Of a DNA stretch of 64,000 nt, positions 36,787-48,422 are shown in pieces. The DNA is taken from assembly GCA_021014945.1 (NCBI GenBank), contig MU266359.1, positions 117,271 through 181,270 on the forward strand. The letters are read 5' to 3'. The notes under the pieces were generated by a model, which was not told the DNA's origin, ran no database searches, and worked only from the letters and a program-made list of their open reading frames with translations. Within the stretch, counting starts at the first letter, position 1. Each line of letters opens with the position of its first letter. The position numbers and the translations under genes were made by a program. The DNA is from Leucogyrophana mollusca (taxonomy: Eukaryota; Basidiomycota; Agaricomycetes; Boletales).

Positions 36787-38124
36787 CTATGACGCTGCAC
36801 TCTCACCCGATCCATCGATCGTGGCCCTTTGCGGAACCCACTTGATTGTCGTAGGGCGCCTCCCTCTGTCATGAATGTGTGTTACGATGGGCTCCTCAAA
36901 ATCCACAGAAAATGGTGAACTGGGAGGTAAGGGATCATATGTCGAGGGATTAATCCCATGGGTTTGAAGATGCCGTCTGGCATTCGAACGGACAGTGAAT
37001 GTCTTGCTGCAGGTCGGTACACTGCACTTGAACGCTTGGCACCAAATCAGAGTCAATGGTGCGTGTTATTATCAAGCACAGTGCCTACGTTTCAAGCCAA
37101 TATGCGAGTTGAAGTGCATCTTCAAACCACTGGGTCGCGGAAATGACTTTTGGCATACGCTACATTGGTGCATCTTTGATTTCTTTGGTCTTTTGCAGCC
37201 CGAACGTTTTGTAGCAAGTTTGAGCATATGACGCTCGTCAGCCTGAGCGCAAAGCAGGCGGAAAGGCGTCGTTGAATTCGGCTGTGGGTCTGGATTTGCA
37301 AAATGGCTCCGACATCCTGGTGGCTGCGACAAGAGAAAGGGAGCTGCATCTTCATCGTCCGATGCATGCTCGGCGGAGGAGAGGGCTTTCCGGAAATGTA
37401 GCTGATTGTCTTGATCAGAGTCGACAACAGGTTCCAAGGAGTCAGCACGTAGGTGGAACTCCAGGATTGTCGGCTCGGGTGTGTCCGTGTCTGCCATCAA
37501 GGGTGACTGAGGGAGACAAGAGAATTGGGACATCTGTCGGAGCATTGCGGGAGTGGTTTCGGGCTGCCCGGCCCCCCTGGCCAGGTACGATCTGCAGACT
37601 GGAGGGGGGCTGGGAGCCGCGTCGCGGGGAAACTGAGCTGAGGGTAGATGCGTGCGTCGAGATGATGAGCTCGGAGAATCAAAAGCATGTATGTCCGCTT
37701 GCTCCGCTGAATCTGCGTGGGTGTTACGATGGTTCGTGAGTCTCGTCGTAACCACCAATCCGCGCTCGGAAGTCGCCTGGATAGGCGGCGATTGTGTTGA
37801 GGGAAATAGGTCTACTGGCCGATAAACAGACAACCCTGGGTATCCAATATACTTGGCTGCGGCTGGATGATAGCACCGGTACGACTGCACTTCTTCCGGC
37901 TGGAATAATTCATCACGGACGTTCGACTCAGTGTACTGGTGCCCCGTATCCGGCGGTGACTGACTCTCGGACGAATAGGAATAATACGGAAATGCCCTGG
38001 AATGCAAACTATCCTCGTAGAAATCTATCGTGGTTTGCTGTATATCGGCAGAAAGGTGGGTAGGAATCGACTGGAATCCAGGGATGGTAGGTGAAATGTG
38101 GGTTATCTGGTTGGTAGATGACAT
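36787..38124 (-). CDS. C2H2 zinc-finger protein, putative transcription factor
   Basis: Long disordered N-terminus (about 300 residues, Ser/Pro/Gln-rich, with a Tyr-rich segment FPYYSYSSES) followed by tandem C2H2 fingers near the C-terminus: HQCSVCQKSFPRPSGLKMHF NSH, and, after an intron (near 37079-37035), FKCSVPTCSKTFTVRSNARR HLQTH. The second finger has the four-residue Cys-Cys spacing. A short tail follows (VDFEEPIVTHIHD ... GESAAS). The two-finger C-terminal arrangement is common in basidiomycete regulators; target genes are unknown. About 420 residues. Confidence 0.82.
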
Positions 38125-39630
38125 GGATGTCCGAAGAGAGAGCTTGAAAGGTGTATATCAATCCATGGCCTACAGACCTGAAGAAGGATAAGTTTACGCA
38201 CAAGACAGCTATACGACGCAAAGGGTCTAGCGTGGAAAAGAGCACAAACCAACATCAATAACAAAAGAATGGAGCTATGGGGAACCAGGACACTCACAAG
38301 CGGTCGGACTGGCGCGCGCGAGCACTCTCCCCAGGCTGAGAGTCTGAGCCTTAAGACTATGGGCAGGAAGGCGTGTGCGCAGCGTGTTTGTCCTTACCGT
38401 CAGACATGAGGAAGCCTTACCGATAAGCACTGGCAGGAATGGTTGGAGCAAGTTGAACGGGACCCCGCCACCCATCAGACCTTTCTAACTCATGTCCTTG
38501 GTTCAGGGACCTAAGCCTATTTTGAACTCTCCCCGGCTTAATTAGAAGACAAAACGGCAGATACTTGTCAGAATTTGAGCATCTGTTTACATGTCAGCGA
38601 GGCGGTACAAACCGGGCTCGTACTACTTAGTAACTGTGGCTGAACTGGAGAAGTAGATTTGAAAAGGGCATACCATTGGTTCATATAATTACCCGCACCT
38701 CTCTAGAAATGCGAATGAACCTTGCGCCGGATTTACAAGGCACGTCAACAGCGCGATCTCTGGGCCAACGGAGCTTAAGTTTGCTGGTGGATAGAATATT
38801 GGGGGGAGTGGAAAAGAAATTTTAACTCCGCGATAGGGCGGGGTTTGTGGTTTGCAAGCAGCCAACAAACTTGAACGACCGCGGCGCAGATGTGTGCCGC
38901 ACTGATGTGTGCTGGGCAGAGTTGGTGGGCATGTTCTGCGGGTATAGATTCATGTCGATCTCTCCTTCACTATGAAGATAGCATGTCGAACCGAGGCGAA
39001 CACATACCAGATCAGGAGGTCGGTGCACAAAGGTTGTCTGCTCTCCAGCGACCATCATGTTGGACAACAAGACAGTCCGACTAACTCACAGTGTCTCAGC
39101 AAATCGGCCAGGATATCTACGATGAAATTCTGAGTAAGCTTGTCGATCTACGCAATGTCATTGCGCGCTGAAGTGGAGGGGAAAGGTGCTGGCAGAGATG
39201 GATCACGTAAGGGCACGGAAGGCTTTTGAACCCATAAGACTCGAACCCATGCGACGAAACATCAACAAATAAGTCCTCTGCAGCGGAGTAACTGTGATCG
39301 ATATTTTGCCAGTCTTCCGTGACCCTTCTCGTCCACTGTCTGCCGAAGGATCAAATTGTGAGCGAGTCTGAAAAAATCGTAAACGTAGAGTAGACAAATG
39401 AAGATATCATGTGCACTAAGTGAAATTGGGTGACAATAGATGACCCAAGACTTTCCTCGGCTACAGCATCCTTTGCTGGGATTGAGCCAGTCTTTGCTTA
39501 CGCGTATGAATTGGGCCGTCGGTGCGCTACCAGTCGATTCTGAGTGGTGAGCCACGCTGAAACCGCCGGGGTCGCCGCGCATTACAACGGCGTGAGTCCT
39601 TGACGGACTTCAGTACTATAACGCGCTTAG
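38125..39630. other. Intergenic region, no gene established
   Basis: About 1.5 kb upstream of the C2H2 gene. On the plus strand there are short coding-like pieces, for example an exon reading QQIGQDIYDEILSKLVDLRN (about 39090-39170) and another reading VTVIDILPVFRDPSRPLS (about 39285-39350). I could not chain them into a gene. They may belong to the fragment annotated at 39631 or be decayed sequence. Confidence 0.35.
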
Positions 39631-39841
39631 GACGCGGTGGAGATTGTACGTGCCAAAGTCGAGGGTGAGAGTGGGATCATCTGGCAAGTGGCTCCGCTCC
39701 TTCTGGGTGGCATGGAGCCAACTGTGTTCCCTGACAAAAGGTAAACGTTCTCAGATCTATTCATTTGCGAACAACGGATAAAACTTGTGTAGGTCACCCC
39801 GTCCGAGGAACGAAGAGAAGACACAGAGAGATCGATAATTT
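39631..39841 (+). CDS. Orphan coding-like exons, gene unresolved
   Basis: Two splice-compatible exons: 39631-39740 (after acceptor GCTTAG) reads DAVEIVRAKVEGESGIIWQV and continues to MEPTVFPDK. Intron 39741-39792 (GTAAAC...TGTAG) joins 39793-39841, which reads SPRPRNEEKTQRDR and a stop. Composition looks protein-like, but I recognise no family and cannot find a convincing start or upstream exons. It could be the 3' end of a small unknown gene just upstream of ILV5, or a pseudogene remnant. Confidence 0.25.
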
Positions 39842-39996
39842 GTTGGATTATATACTTCTGTTGAATTTACATAATTATTGCTGATCGCAGTTATTCGGGC
39901 GCTTTTTCGGCCGATGGTGTGACTCGTTACGTTCCTGCCTACAAAAAGTCCAAGCTTCTCCAGGTTTGCACTCAACCTTTTTTCCAAACCCTCACA

Positions 39997-41557
39997 ATGG
40001 CCTCCATCGCTTCCCGTTCAGCACAAGCCCTTCGTGCAGCATCTCGTCGCGCTCCCCGCGCTGCGTCAAAACTCGCTGTCAAGCCAGCGCAGACCGCCTC
40101 CTACTCCTTGTTGGCTCGTTCTGCTCTGGCCAGCAGCTCACGGCAGCCGATCTTCCAGGTGAAAATTTATCCTGTCTTGTATCCGGTCTGTCAGTTGACG
40201 CGACTGGACGCGCAAGGCTTCCCGTGGAGTCAAGACCCTTAACTTTGCTGGCACCGAGGAGGTTGTGTACGAGCGGAGCGACTGGCCTCTCGCTAAGCTC
40301 CAGGACTACTTCAAAAATGATACCCTTGCTCTCATCGGCTACGGTTCCCAAGGTCACGGCCAGGGTCTGAATGCCCGTGACAATGGTCTCAATGTTATTG
40401 TCGGTGTCCGCAAGGATGGTGAGAGCTGGAAGCAGGCAATGGAGGATGGCTGGGTTTGTTTTTTTCTCTTGGTCTCCTCGCCATGACCGTGCGCTCACTC
40501 AGCATTCTGCAGGTGCCAGGTGAAACCCTCTTCCCCATCGAAGAGGCCATTAACCGGGGAACTATCATCATGAACCTGCTCTCTGACGCCGCCCAGTCAC
40601 AAACGTGGCCCACCATCGCTCCTCTCATCACCAAGGGCAAGACCCTCTACTTCTCGCACGGTTTCTCCGTTGTGTACAAGGAAGACACTAAGGTCGTCCC
40701 CCCAACTGATGTTGATGTTATCCTTGTTGCCCCCAAGGGCTCAGGACGAACTGTCCGCACTCTCTTCAAGGAGGGCCGTGGTATCAACTCATCCGTCGCC
40801 GTCTTCCAAGACGTCACTGGCAAGGCCAAAGAAAAGGCTGTCGCTCTTGGTGTCGCTGTCGGTTCCGGGTACATGTACGAGACCACCTTCCAAAAGGAGG
40901 TGTACTCCGACTTGTACGGTGAACGTGGTGTGGTATGTTCAATCCCTATTAGTTCTACTCCACGTAGATAACTTATTTGGCGTTCTGTTTAGTTGATGGG
41001 TGCCATCCGTAAGCCTCGCTGAATTCGCTATTCTGCTTTCACCCTCTCATCCTATTTATAGAGGGCCTGTTCCTTGCTCAATACAAGGTTCTCCGAGCCA
41101 ACGGTCATACTCCCTCAGAGGCCTTCAACGAAACTGTTGAGGAGGCTACTCAGTCACTGTACCCCTTGATCGGGCAAAAGGGGTAGGGTCAACTATTGCC
41201 GTTTACATTCGAACACTAAAGCTCTGCATTTCAGCATGGACTACATGTACAATGCCTGCTCAACGACTGCTCGTCGCGGTGCCCTTGACTGGGCACCCAT
41301 TTTCGAGAAGACGAACTTGCCTGTCTTCGAGCAGCTCTACGAGAGCGTGCGGAATGGTACGGAGACTCGCAAGTCACTCGAATACAATGGCCGGTCAACG
41401 TACCGCACGGATTTGGCCAAGGAGCTTAAGGAGATTGACGACCAGGAGATCTGGAGAGCTGGTACGTATCGCTGTTGAAATTGGGCCAGCCGCAAGCTAA
41501 TGCCATTCCACAGGCAAAGTCGTCCGCTCCTTGCGCCCCGACTACAAGGCTGATTAG
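39997..41557 (+). CDS. ILV5: Ketol-acid reductoisomerase, mitochondrial
   Basis: NADPH- and Mg-dependent enzyme of valine/isoleucine synthesis that converts 2-acetolactate to dihydroxy-isovalerate. A mitochondrial presequence ([20 protein letters not shown], rich in Arg/Ser/Ala) is followed by [20 protein letters not shown]. The dinucleotide motif is [18 protein letters not shown], then [34 protein letters not shown] and [20 protein letters not shown]. The Mg/substrate knot domain has [40 protein letters not shown] and [20 protein letters not shown]. The end is [12 protein letters not shown]. Six introns, all GT-AG; length about 400, normal for fungi. In yeast Ilv5 also packages mitochondrial DNA; that is not testable here. 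Confidence 0.96.
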
Positions 41558-41942
41558 ACTGGGTCTTTGGGGGCTCATCTTACCTTTATCTCACCATCAT
41601 ATTATACTTGCTAAAAGCACTGCGGTGCAGTTTTGGGAGCGGATACCATGTACGGTAGAATTCGAGAATCCAAAGTTGTTGGAATTCAAACATTTTACGT
41701 GCCTAAAAGGTCCAATACTGCTTGAGTGCTTTCTATCAGTTTCGGTCCTGTGTCGAGTACTTCTGCCATCTTTGCGCGAATGAAAGTAAACTCGACGGAC
41801 CCCACACCGTGGCCACAATACCCCTGCGGAGTTTTAATTCTTCTTTGGGCTACTCTCTTGATATAGCATCCGAGCCCGCTCGAGTACCGCTGCTAGTTCA
41901 CGCGTCACTAGACTAATTACATTGTTCTCTATCACCCTGGTC
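41558..41942. other. Spacer ILV5 to VPS34
   Basis: About 385 bp holding the ILV5 3' UTR and VPS34 promoter. No gene seen. Confidence 0.45.
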
Positions 41943-44900
41943 ATGGACAAGGACAGCCGCGACGATTTCACTTTTGCTAAGCTTTCCGATCTTAAACTCC
42001 CAGTAACCTTTCGTATGTACGCACTGGACTCCTCCTTTCCTTCTCCATCACCACTCACTTCTATGGCATAGTTCTCAGCTCGAGGGCGTTCGACATCCAA
42101 AGTCAATTTCAGAGCTGTTGGAGAATCCTCAGCTACGCTTCCATGGTGTCCAATCTTCGTACGATAAATGGTGGTCCCGCTTAGCTTGGCTGGGTGCTAA
42201 TGTCCCACCAAAGTACTCTTTCAGGCCTCTATATCACCTGTCAACTCCTAGCAGACAACAAGCCATTGACCATACCTTTCCGAACTTCTTTCAAAGCTTT
42301 CAAAAGCAGCTACATGTGCGCTCTCTACCAGTAAACGGCTGGTGTGATCTTACGTCCCCGCAGATGGAATGAATGGATCACTCTTCCGATTCGCTACTGT
42401 GACCTCCCGCTGAGCTCTCAGATCACTTTCACCGTGTGGGACATTGGTGGACCACGAAACGCCGTTCCCGTCGGTGGCTCTACCTTTCGCTTGTTTGGAA
42501 AGAAATGGTGAGCTTCTTTCATTTTCCATGCACTGTTGCTCATTCGTTTTCGAAAGGACGCTTCGAAGGGGCAAGCACCGGCTTCTTCTCTGGGCCGATC
42601 AAGAGGCAGACGGCTCTATGGAATCGACCACTCCCAGCAAACTGGGCACAAGAGATGAGATGGGACGGCTCGAGAAGGTACACGGCCGGATTAGCCTTGA
42701 TATCCGTGGTTTCACTCATATTTCAACACCTCAGCTTGTCAAGAAATACGAACGAGGGGATCTCCCGAAATCTGACTGGCTGGACAAAATGGCGTTTCGT
42801 AAGATGGAGGAAATACATGCTGTAAGTTGGGTCAGCAATCTTAAGGCTGGCCAGGAGCCCATTGACCTTGTAGTCGGAGACCGAGAAATCCGAGACCATG
42901 TTCCTTTATATCGACTTCCCCCGCTTTGACTTTCCTGTAATCTTCAGTGAACCTGTGAGTTGCTTCAAGGCCTCAGCATGATTTGTCCTGATTCGCCCCA
43001 TAGGACGCCCCAACCTTGCCTTCACCTTCAACTGCCGCACCTACCACAACTCAGACGCCTACAGTCCCGGTTCTACCCGCCTCCTTTTCTACGGATCCTC
43101 ACTTATGGGCGGTAATTGACCCTGAAATCGCGCGAGAGAACCCCGTCGAAGATAAGCACCGCCGCTTGGTTCGGAGCCATCGCAGCAGTCCGTACGACAG
43201 AGAGCTCAAGCCCAATGCGAAGATCAGGGATGAACTCGGTGTTCGCGTATATCCTGTCATTCACCACTCTGAAGCTGACATTTGTGACAGGAAATATTGA
43301 ACTACGCCCCCAGCCAGCCTTTGAATTCAGAGGAGAAGGATCTCATTTGGAAATTTCGTTTCTATCTTGCCCGCGACAAACGCGGTCTCACAAAATTCCT
43401 CAAGTCTGTAACATGGCGAGATCCATCCGAGGTCAAGCAGGCCGTCGAAGAGCTGCTGCCCATGTGGACAGAGGTGGATACAGACGATGCTCTAGAACTT
43501 CTGGGTCCTGGAACAGTTGATTCTCGGGTCAGGGCTTTCGCAGTCAAACAGCTGAACAGGGCCGATGACGAGGTGGGATTTGTCCCGGCCTCTTACCATC
43601 GATGTGACCACCAACACCAATTTACAGGAACTACTCCTTTACTTGTTGCAACTGGTTCAAGCGCTCAAGTTCGAGAGCGCTGCGAGTGACCAGAGGTCAA
43701 CACGGTCTACAACAAGTGCAATATCGTATGATGACAGTGGGCTCACGGACTTTCTTATTGCACGGGGCGTGCAGAACCTTATCCTCGGAAATCGTCTTTA
43801 CTGGTATTTGATGGTTGAGGTCGCACTCGAAGACAGGGTCGTAGCGAAGATGTACGGTAGAGTCGTGTTTAAGTTTCTTAACAAGATACTGGAGGTACGC
43901 CACATCTCGATGTGCCTAATGGCCAACTGACAGCGCGCACATTGTTTTTGTGCAGTCTGAGAATGGGAGCGAGCGCCGTGAGCTCATGCGTCGGCAAGGG
44001 ATACTCGTTGAAACACTCGCTAAGCGTGCAAAGGAGATTCGCACATCAAAGGATCCTCGGCCAAAGAAGATTGAGAAGCTCCGCTCTTTTATCAATGACT
44101 CGAAGAACGGTCTCACCAATATTCCACCGCTTCCATTGCCGCTCAATGCCCGTATCGAGATCACAGGGATCATCGCAGAGAAGTCCTCGGTGTTCAAATC
44201 TAACCTCTACCCGTTCCTCCTATACTTTCAGTGTTCAGACGGTACAGAGTTTCCAGTAATCTTCAAGGACGGAGATGATATGCGACAGGATCAGCTGGTG
44301 ATCCAGCTCTTCACGCTGATGGACCAACTGCTGCGAAAGGAGAACCTCGATCTCAAACTAAGTCCTTACGACGTCCTAGCTACAGGTCCTTTGCAAGGCA
44401 TGGCGCAGTTTATTCCGAGCAAGACTATCGCCGCGATCGTCAGCGAGCACGGTACTCTGTTGAACTACCTAAGGGCCAATAACCCAGACGAGGGGAGCGT
44501 CGGCACTTATAGTGTAGAACCAAGCGTCATTGATACCTTCGTGCGCAGTTGTGGTGAGTTTGAAGTTTCCTGCCAAGCTTCTTCGTGCTCACTCTTGAGC
44601 CAGCTGGTTATTGCGTTGTGACTTACTTGTTGGGCGTTGGTGATCGTCACTTGGACAACCTTCTTCTCGCTCCTGATGGTAAGCCTCAACACTCGTGCAC
44701 CCCTCATCTCATCTGACATGACGTGTGTAGGCCACTTTTTCCACGGTGCGTATTCTGGTATCATATACTTGGCCACCGGACTAATCTGTGTCTAGTTGAC
44801 TTTGGATATATTTTGGGGCGTGATCCCAAGCCTTTCCCTCCTCCCGTTAAGGTCTGCAAGGAGATGGTCGACGGCATGGGAGGTGCCCAATCAACACACT

Positions 44901-45169
44901 ACGCACGTTTTAAGAACTTCTGTTTCACGGCCTTCACCATCTTGCGCAAAAGTGCCAACCTCATCCTTAACTTGGTTGCCTTAATGGTGGACGCCAACAT
45001 TCCGGATATCAAGCACCGTGACGTCCACGAGCAAATACAGGAGAAGTTCCGCTTAGACCTCACCGAGGAGGAGGCTATCAAGCACTTTGAAGCGCTTTTG
45101 AACGAGACGTCCTATTTCACTGTCGTTTTGGACCGCATCCATGACTTGGCTCAATATTGGCGAAGCTAG
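41943..45169 (+). CDS. VPS34: Class III phosphatidylinositol 3-kinase
   Basis: Makes PtdIns3P on endosomes and pre-autophagosomal membranes, in complex with Vps15 and Vps30/Atg6. The N-terminal C2 domain reads [52 protein letters not shown] and [31 protein letters not shown] closes it. The helical (PIK accessory) domain carries [20 protein letters not shown] and [18 protein letters not shown]. The kinase domain has [20 protein letters not shown], the catalytic loop [12 protein letters not shown] and the activation segment [18 protein letters not shown]. The end HDLAQYWRS is the conserved C-terminal helix. About 15 introns; one (42678-42734) is a stop-free 57-nt intron. Catalytic Asp, His and Asn are present. 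Roughly 830 residues. Confidence 0.96.
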
Positions 45170-45425
45170 TCTACCTCATCATGGTGAGCTGATCCCACTG
45201 CTTGATGCAGCCGGGTTATTTGCTGACGAACTGTCAAGCGCAGCGGCGCTCCGTAGTGCAGTGTTGGGTGGCGATGATAGTAATCTGAGGCCTCAACTGG
45301 TCGATCGATTGCAATAGCGCGGTAAGTCCGAGGAGACCAATTGAGCTCGGATAACTATGGATGTTTGGCGTAGCTGATGCTCGCCACCACAACTATCTAA
45401 GAGAGTAACTGTGGCTTTACATAAA

Positions 45426-48116
45426 TCAGCTTGTTCTAGTCGTATTTGACAGTGAGTCCCATATTCGATTCTCGACAGAATCGATTGTCGCTTGTTGGGT
45501 ATTTAGACTTGTCATGAAATAAGCAACGTTTCCTAGTGTTCGATAGTGAATCCCGAAAGGCGCCCCCCCAGGAGCTGCTGACAAGGTCTGGTCATCGCCA
45601 GCGCTGTTCTTGATAGACTGAAGGACGTTCTGAGCAGAATGTGACGCGTAACCTGAGTGCGGACCATCGTCATGAGTCAAATATTCACCAACATTCGGCT
45701 AAGATGACTTACCCGCATCGGTATCCTTGAACTTGATCACCAGGACAGTACCCAGAGCCATAGCTTCGCTGATGGTATCCAAGCAGGAAATTGATTCGAC
45801 GAAGTTGGGATCCCAGAAGCTCCAAGCACTGCTTTGCGCTTCTTGACCTTGGGGTGTCCACTTCCGTCGGGCCTCTGTCCACGCTGCACTTTCGACCAAC
45901 TCCCCCAATGTGTCAAGAGTCGTGTTCGCAACCTGACATCCCACAGCGTGAGCCGTATAGCTGTGACCGTGAAGAAGGGCGTCCGTCTTGTTTGTACTAT
46001 AGAATGCCTGAAAGATGCGATCCGATGCCAGAGTCACCCCCAGTGGTAAGAGGCCTCCTGTGAGGATCTTAGCGTAAACGGATATGTCAGGGTTAACCCC
46101 CAGAAGTGGACCAGAGGACTGGTGTCCAAGGCGATAGAGGCCGACGAAGACTTCGTCGAAGATGACTGGCAGGGGGGACTGGAATATTTTAGAATCTCGC
46201 ACGACCTCGACCATAATCCGCTGGAAGAGGGGATCCACAAAGATCATCCCCCCTGCGCCCATAACGAGAGGCTCCAGGACCAGAGCGGCTAGCCCAGGGC
46301 CACCATTTTCCAGTAGACCTTGCAGAGTCCTCTCGATGTGCTCCCGATAGATGGTCGCGAGCAAGGTGTTTAGCCTAGATTCCACGTCATAAACGTGTGA
46401 GAGCGACTCCATTGTCTCGCTTGTTGATCCAAACAAGCCCGCAATCGAGGGTGGAAGCGAAATATTGACTCTCCCTTTCTGAATGGAGACTGTCGGTGGG
46501 TCAAACCAGTAACCTCGCGCTTGATGCCACTCGCAGGTGTAAACGCCTTCTTCGGAGGCGTCCATGGCGCCAATAGTATCCCCGTGATAACTTCCTTTTA
46601 ACCCTATGATTCCCATATCTTTCTTTGCCGAAGGCTCAAATGTGCCTTCGGTCTCGATAGAAAAAGACCGCAAAGCCATTTTCAATGCAACCTCCATAGC
46701 CGTGGAACCGTTGTCAGAGAAGAATGCACGCGAAGCCCAACCTTTGCCTGGGCCATCATAGACAAGGCGTTCAGCGAGCTTCAACGCCGGAAGATGCGTG
46801 GCTTGAGGAAACATAACGTGGCCGTATCGTCCTGCAGCATTGGCAGCCGCTAATGCAAGCGACGGATGTGAATGCCCTAACGTCTGGGTCCACCACGATG
46901 CGGAGCCATCTAGCTGAGGCTTTAAAAGGGACGTAGGATTCGACGGAGGTGCTGTCTTTGGTGGAGAGTCGTATATGCTGAAGAAATCCGACCATGCACT
47001 GTCGATGACTGTGACATCTTGTTCGCTCGTGACCAGGCCGTGTTGAACAAACGGCCACCATACGGTATCAAGAGTTCTGCGCGGCATGGAGTCGAGCTCG
47101 TCAAGTCGTCGAGTGTGACAATCGTCGAGATGTTGCACGGTCTCGGAAATATCGCCATCGAGGCTCTGAGGTACTAGTTTGGTATAGTATTCTTCGGTCA
47201 ATGCGAAGTTTTCTGCAGCATCATTTAGGCGAGATGGAGGCGAGTCGATAGCTTTTACGTGAACGCCGCGTTCAGCAAAGTACGGAGTAAGATATTCCCA
47301 ATTTTGATAGTAATTGTCGCGAAAGAGAACGATTGCATCGACAATGTACCCTCGCAGAAGGAGGGATTCGTATGATGAGATGGTGGAAGAGATGCCACCG
47401 AGTTTGGAATCCCCGATCAAGATGGTGGGCAGAAAGAGGGGTCGGTAGCTGTCTGCCTGAGTGGTGCCCATTAATGTGGGACTGTGAACACCTGTTGAAA
47501 GAATCTTAAAGCCATGGTCCATCAAGTCGGCTGAGAGTCGAACGAGATATCGTTCACTGACTGCCAGGAGTGATTCTCACCTCCAGCAGTTTCGACGTAC
47601 ATATGCCCTCCCTGTGACGATAGGGCCGCCGCACGCCCTCGGATATAGTGGGCAATGGTGTTTACAAAAGTTTCATCAGAGGGCGCTGAAACCTGTATGA
47701 TATAGTATCAACCAAACTGAACTCACAAGGGTGAATAGTATGTAGAACTCTTACCGCATTTTTTCCGTCGGCCGTGGCTAGCTTGACTGCGAGATGGGGA
47801 CTCACGGGGTCATCGTAGCGAAAGAGACACTTGGTATGAACCAAGTTCTTGTACGGTCCAGCATGGCGTTTTATATGCCTGATCCATGACCCAGATCCGT
47901 CAGACACAGCCCTAAGAAGAACAGTGGGGCAGCAGGCTATACTTACTCGTCATCCGCATCCAGCAGTGCTCCAGTGCTCACAGGCTTCAGATAGAACACG
48001 TTCTTCTGCTTCAGAGCGGAAGCTCTAACGAGCGCAGTGGTGATGATGGTTTTGCCAACGTCGGTATTGGCTCCAAATACTTGATGGATCCGGAGATTCT
48101 TGTAGAGATGGCTCAT
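45426..48116 (-). CDS. Fused dethiobiotin synthetase / DAPA aminotransferase (BioD-BioA)
   Basis: Bifunctional biotin enzyme, like BIO3-BIO1 of plants and bioDA of fungi. The N-terminal BioD part starts MSHLYKNLRIHQVF and has the P-loop GANTDVGKT, FYLKPVSTGA, HVETAGG-type sequence near 47590 and PTILIGDSKLGGISSTISSY. The C-terminal BioA part is a class III PLP aminotransferase: WWPFVQHGLVTSEQDVTVID, GSASWWTQTLGHSHPSLALA, RAFFSDNGSTAMEVALKMAL, GSYHGDTIGAMDASE, VIFDEVFVGLYRLG and the PLP lysine in YAKILTGGLLPLGVTLA, then LHGHSYTAHAVGC. The tail ends SNTTRTS. The upstream ATG at 48206 adds 30 residues that could be an organelle signal, so the start is open. Four introns. No bioB or bioF in the window. 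Confidence 0.93.
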
Positions 48117-48422
48117 CTCTTCGCTAGCATGACTTGCAAGAAAGGAATGTGGCTTCGGTGATGAAGGAGAATCTGACCGTTCAATGACAGACGTGAATAT
48201 AAGCAAGTAAATGTATATAAATCTTGCAGTATGTGTATCATGTTCTAAACCGCAGGACTAATAACCGTACTATACCCGCATACCACGACAATCGTAAAAC
48301 CGAAGCAGAGATCCTAAGCATATTACAGTAAAAGCATGTCGATGTAGGAAGGAGTGATTATCGATACATGATGGTTTGAATTTGCATTAACTTTATAGAA
48401 CTAAGGGTAATCTCGAAAGGTG
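48117..48422. other. Spacer upstream of the biotin gene
   Basis: About 300 bp, AT-rich, between the biotin gene start and the 3' end of the next minus-strand gene. The biotin reading frame remains open to 48206. Confidence 0.4.

Noticed and set aside
39228..39252. tRNA-like T-arm on the minus strand (GGGTTCGAGTC)
   Set aside because: The T-loop and a five-pair stem can be drawn, but no matching acceptor strand, D-arm or anticodon arm is found at the right distance upstream.
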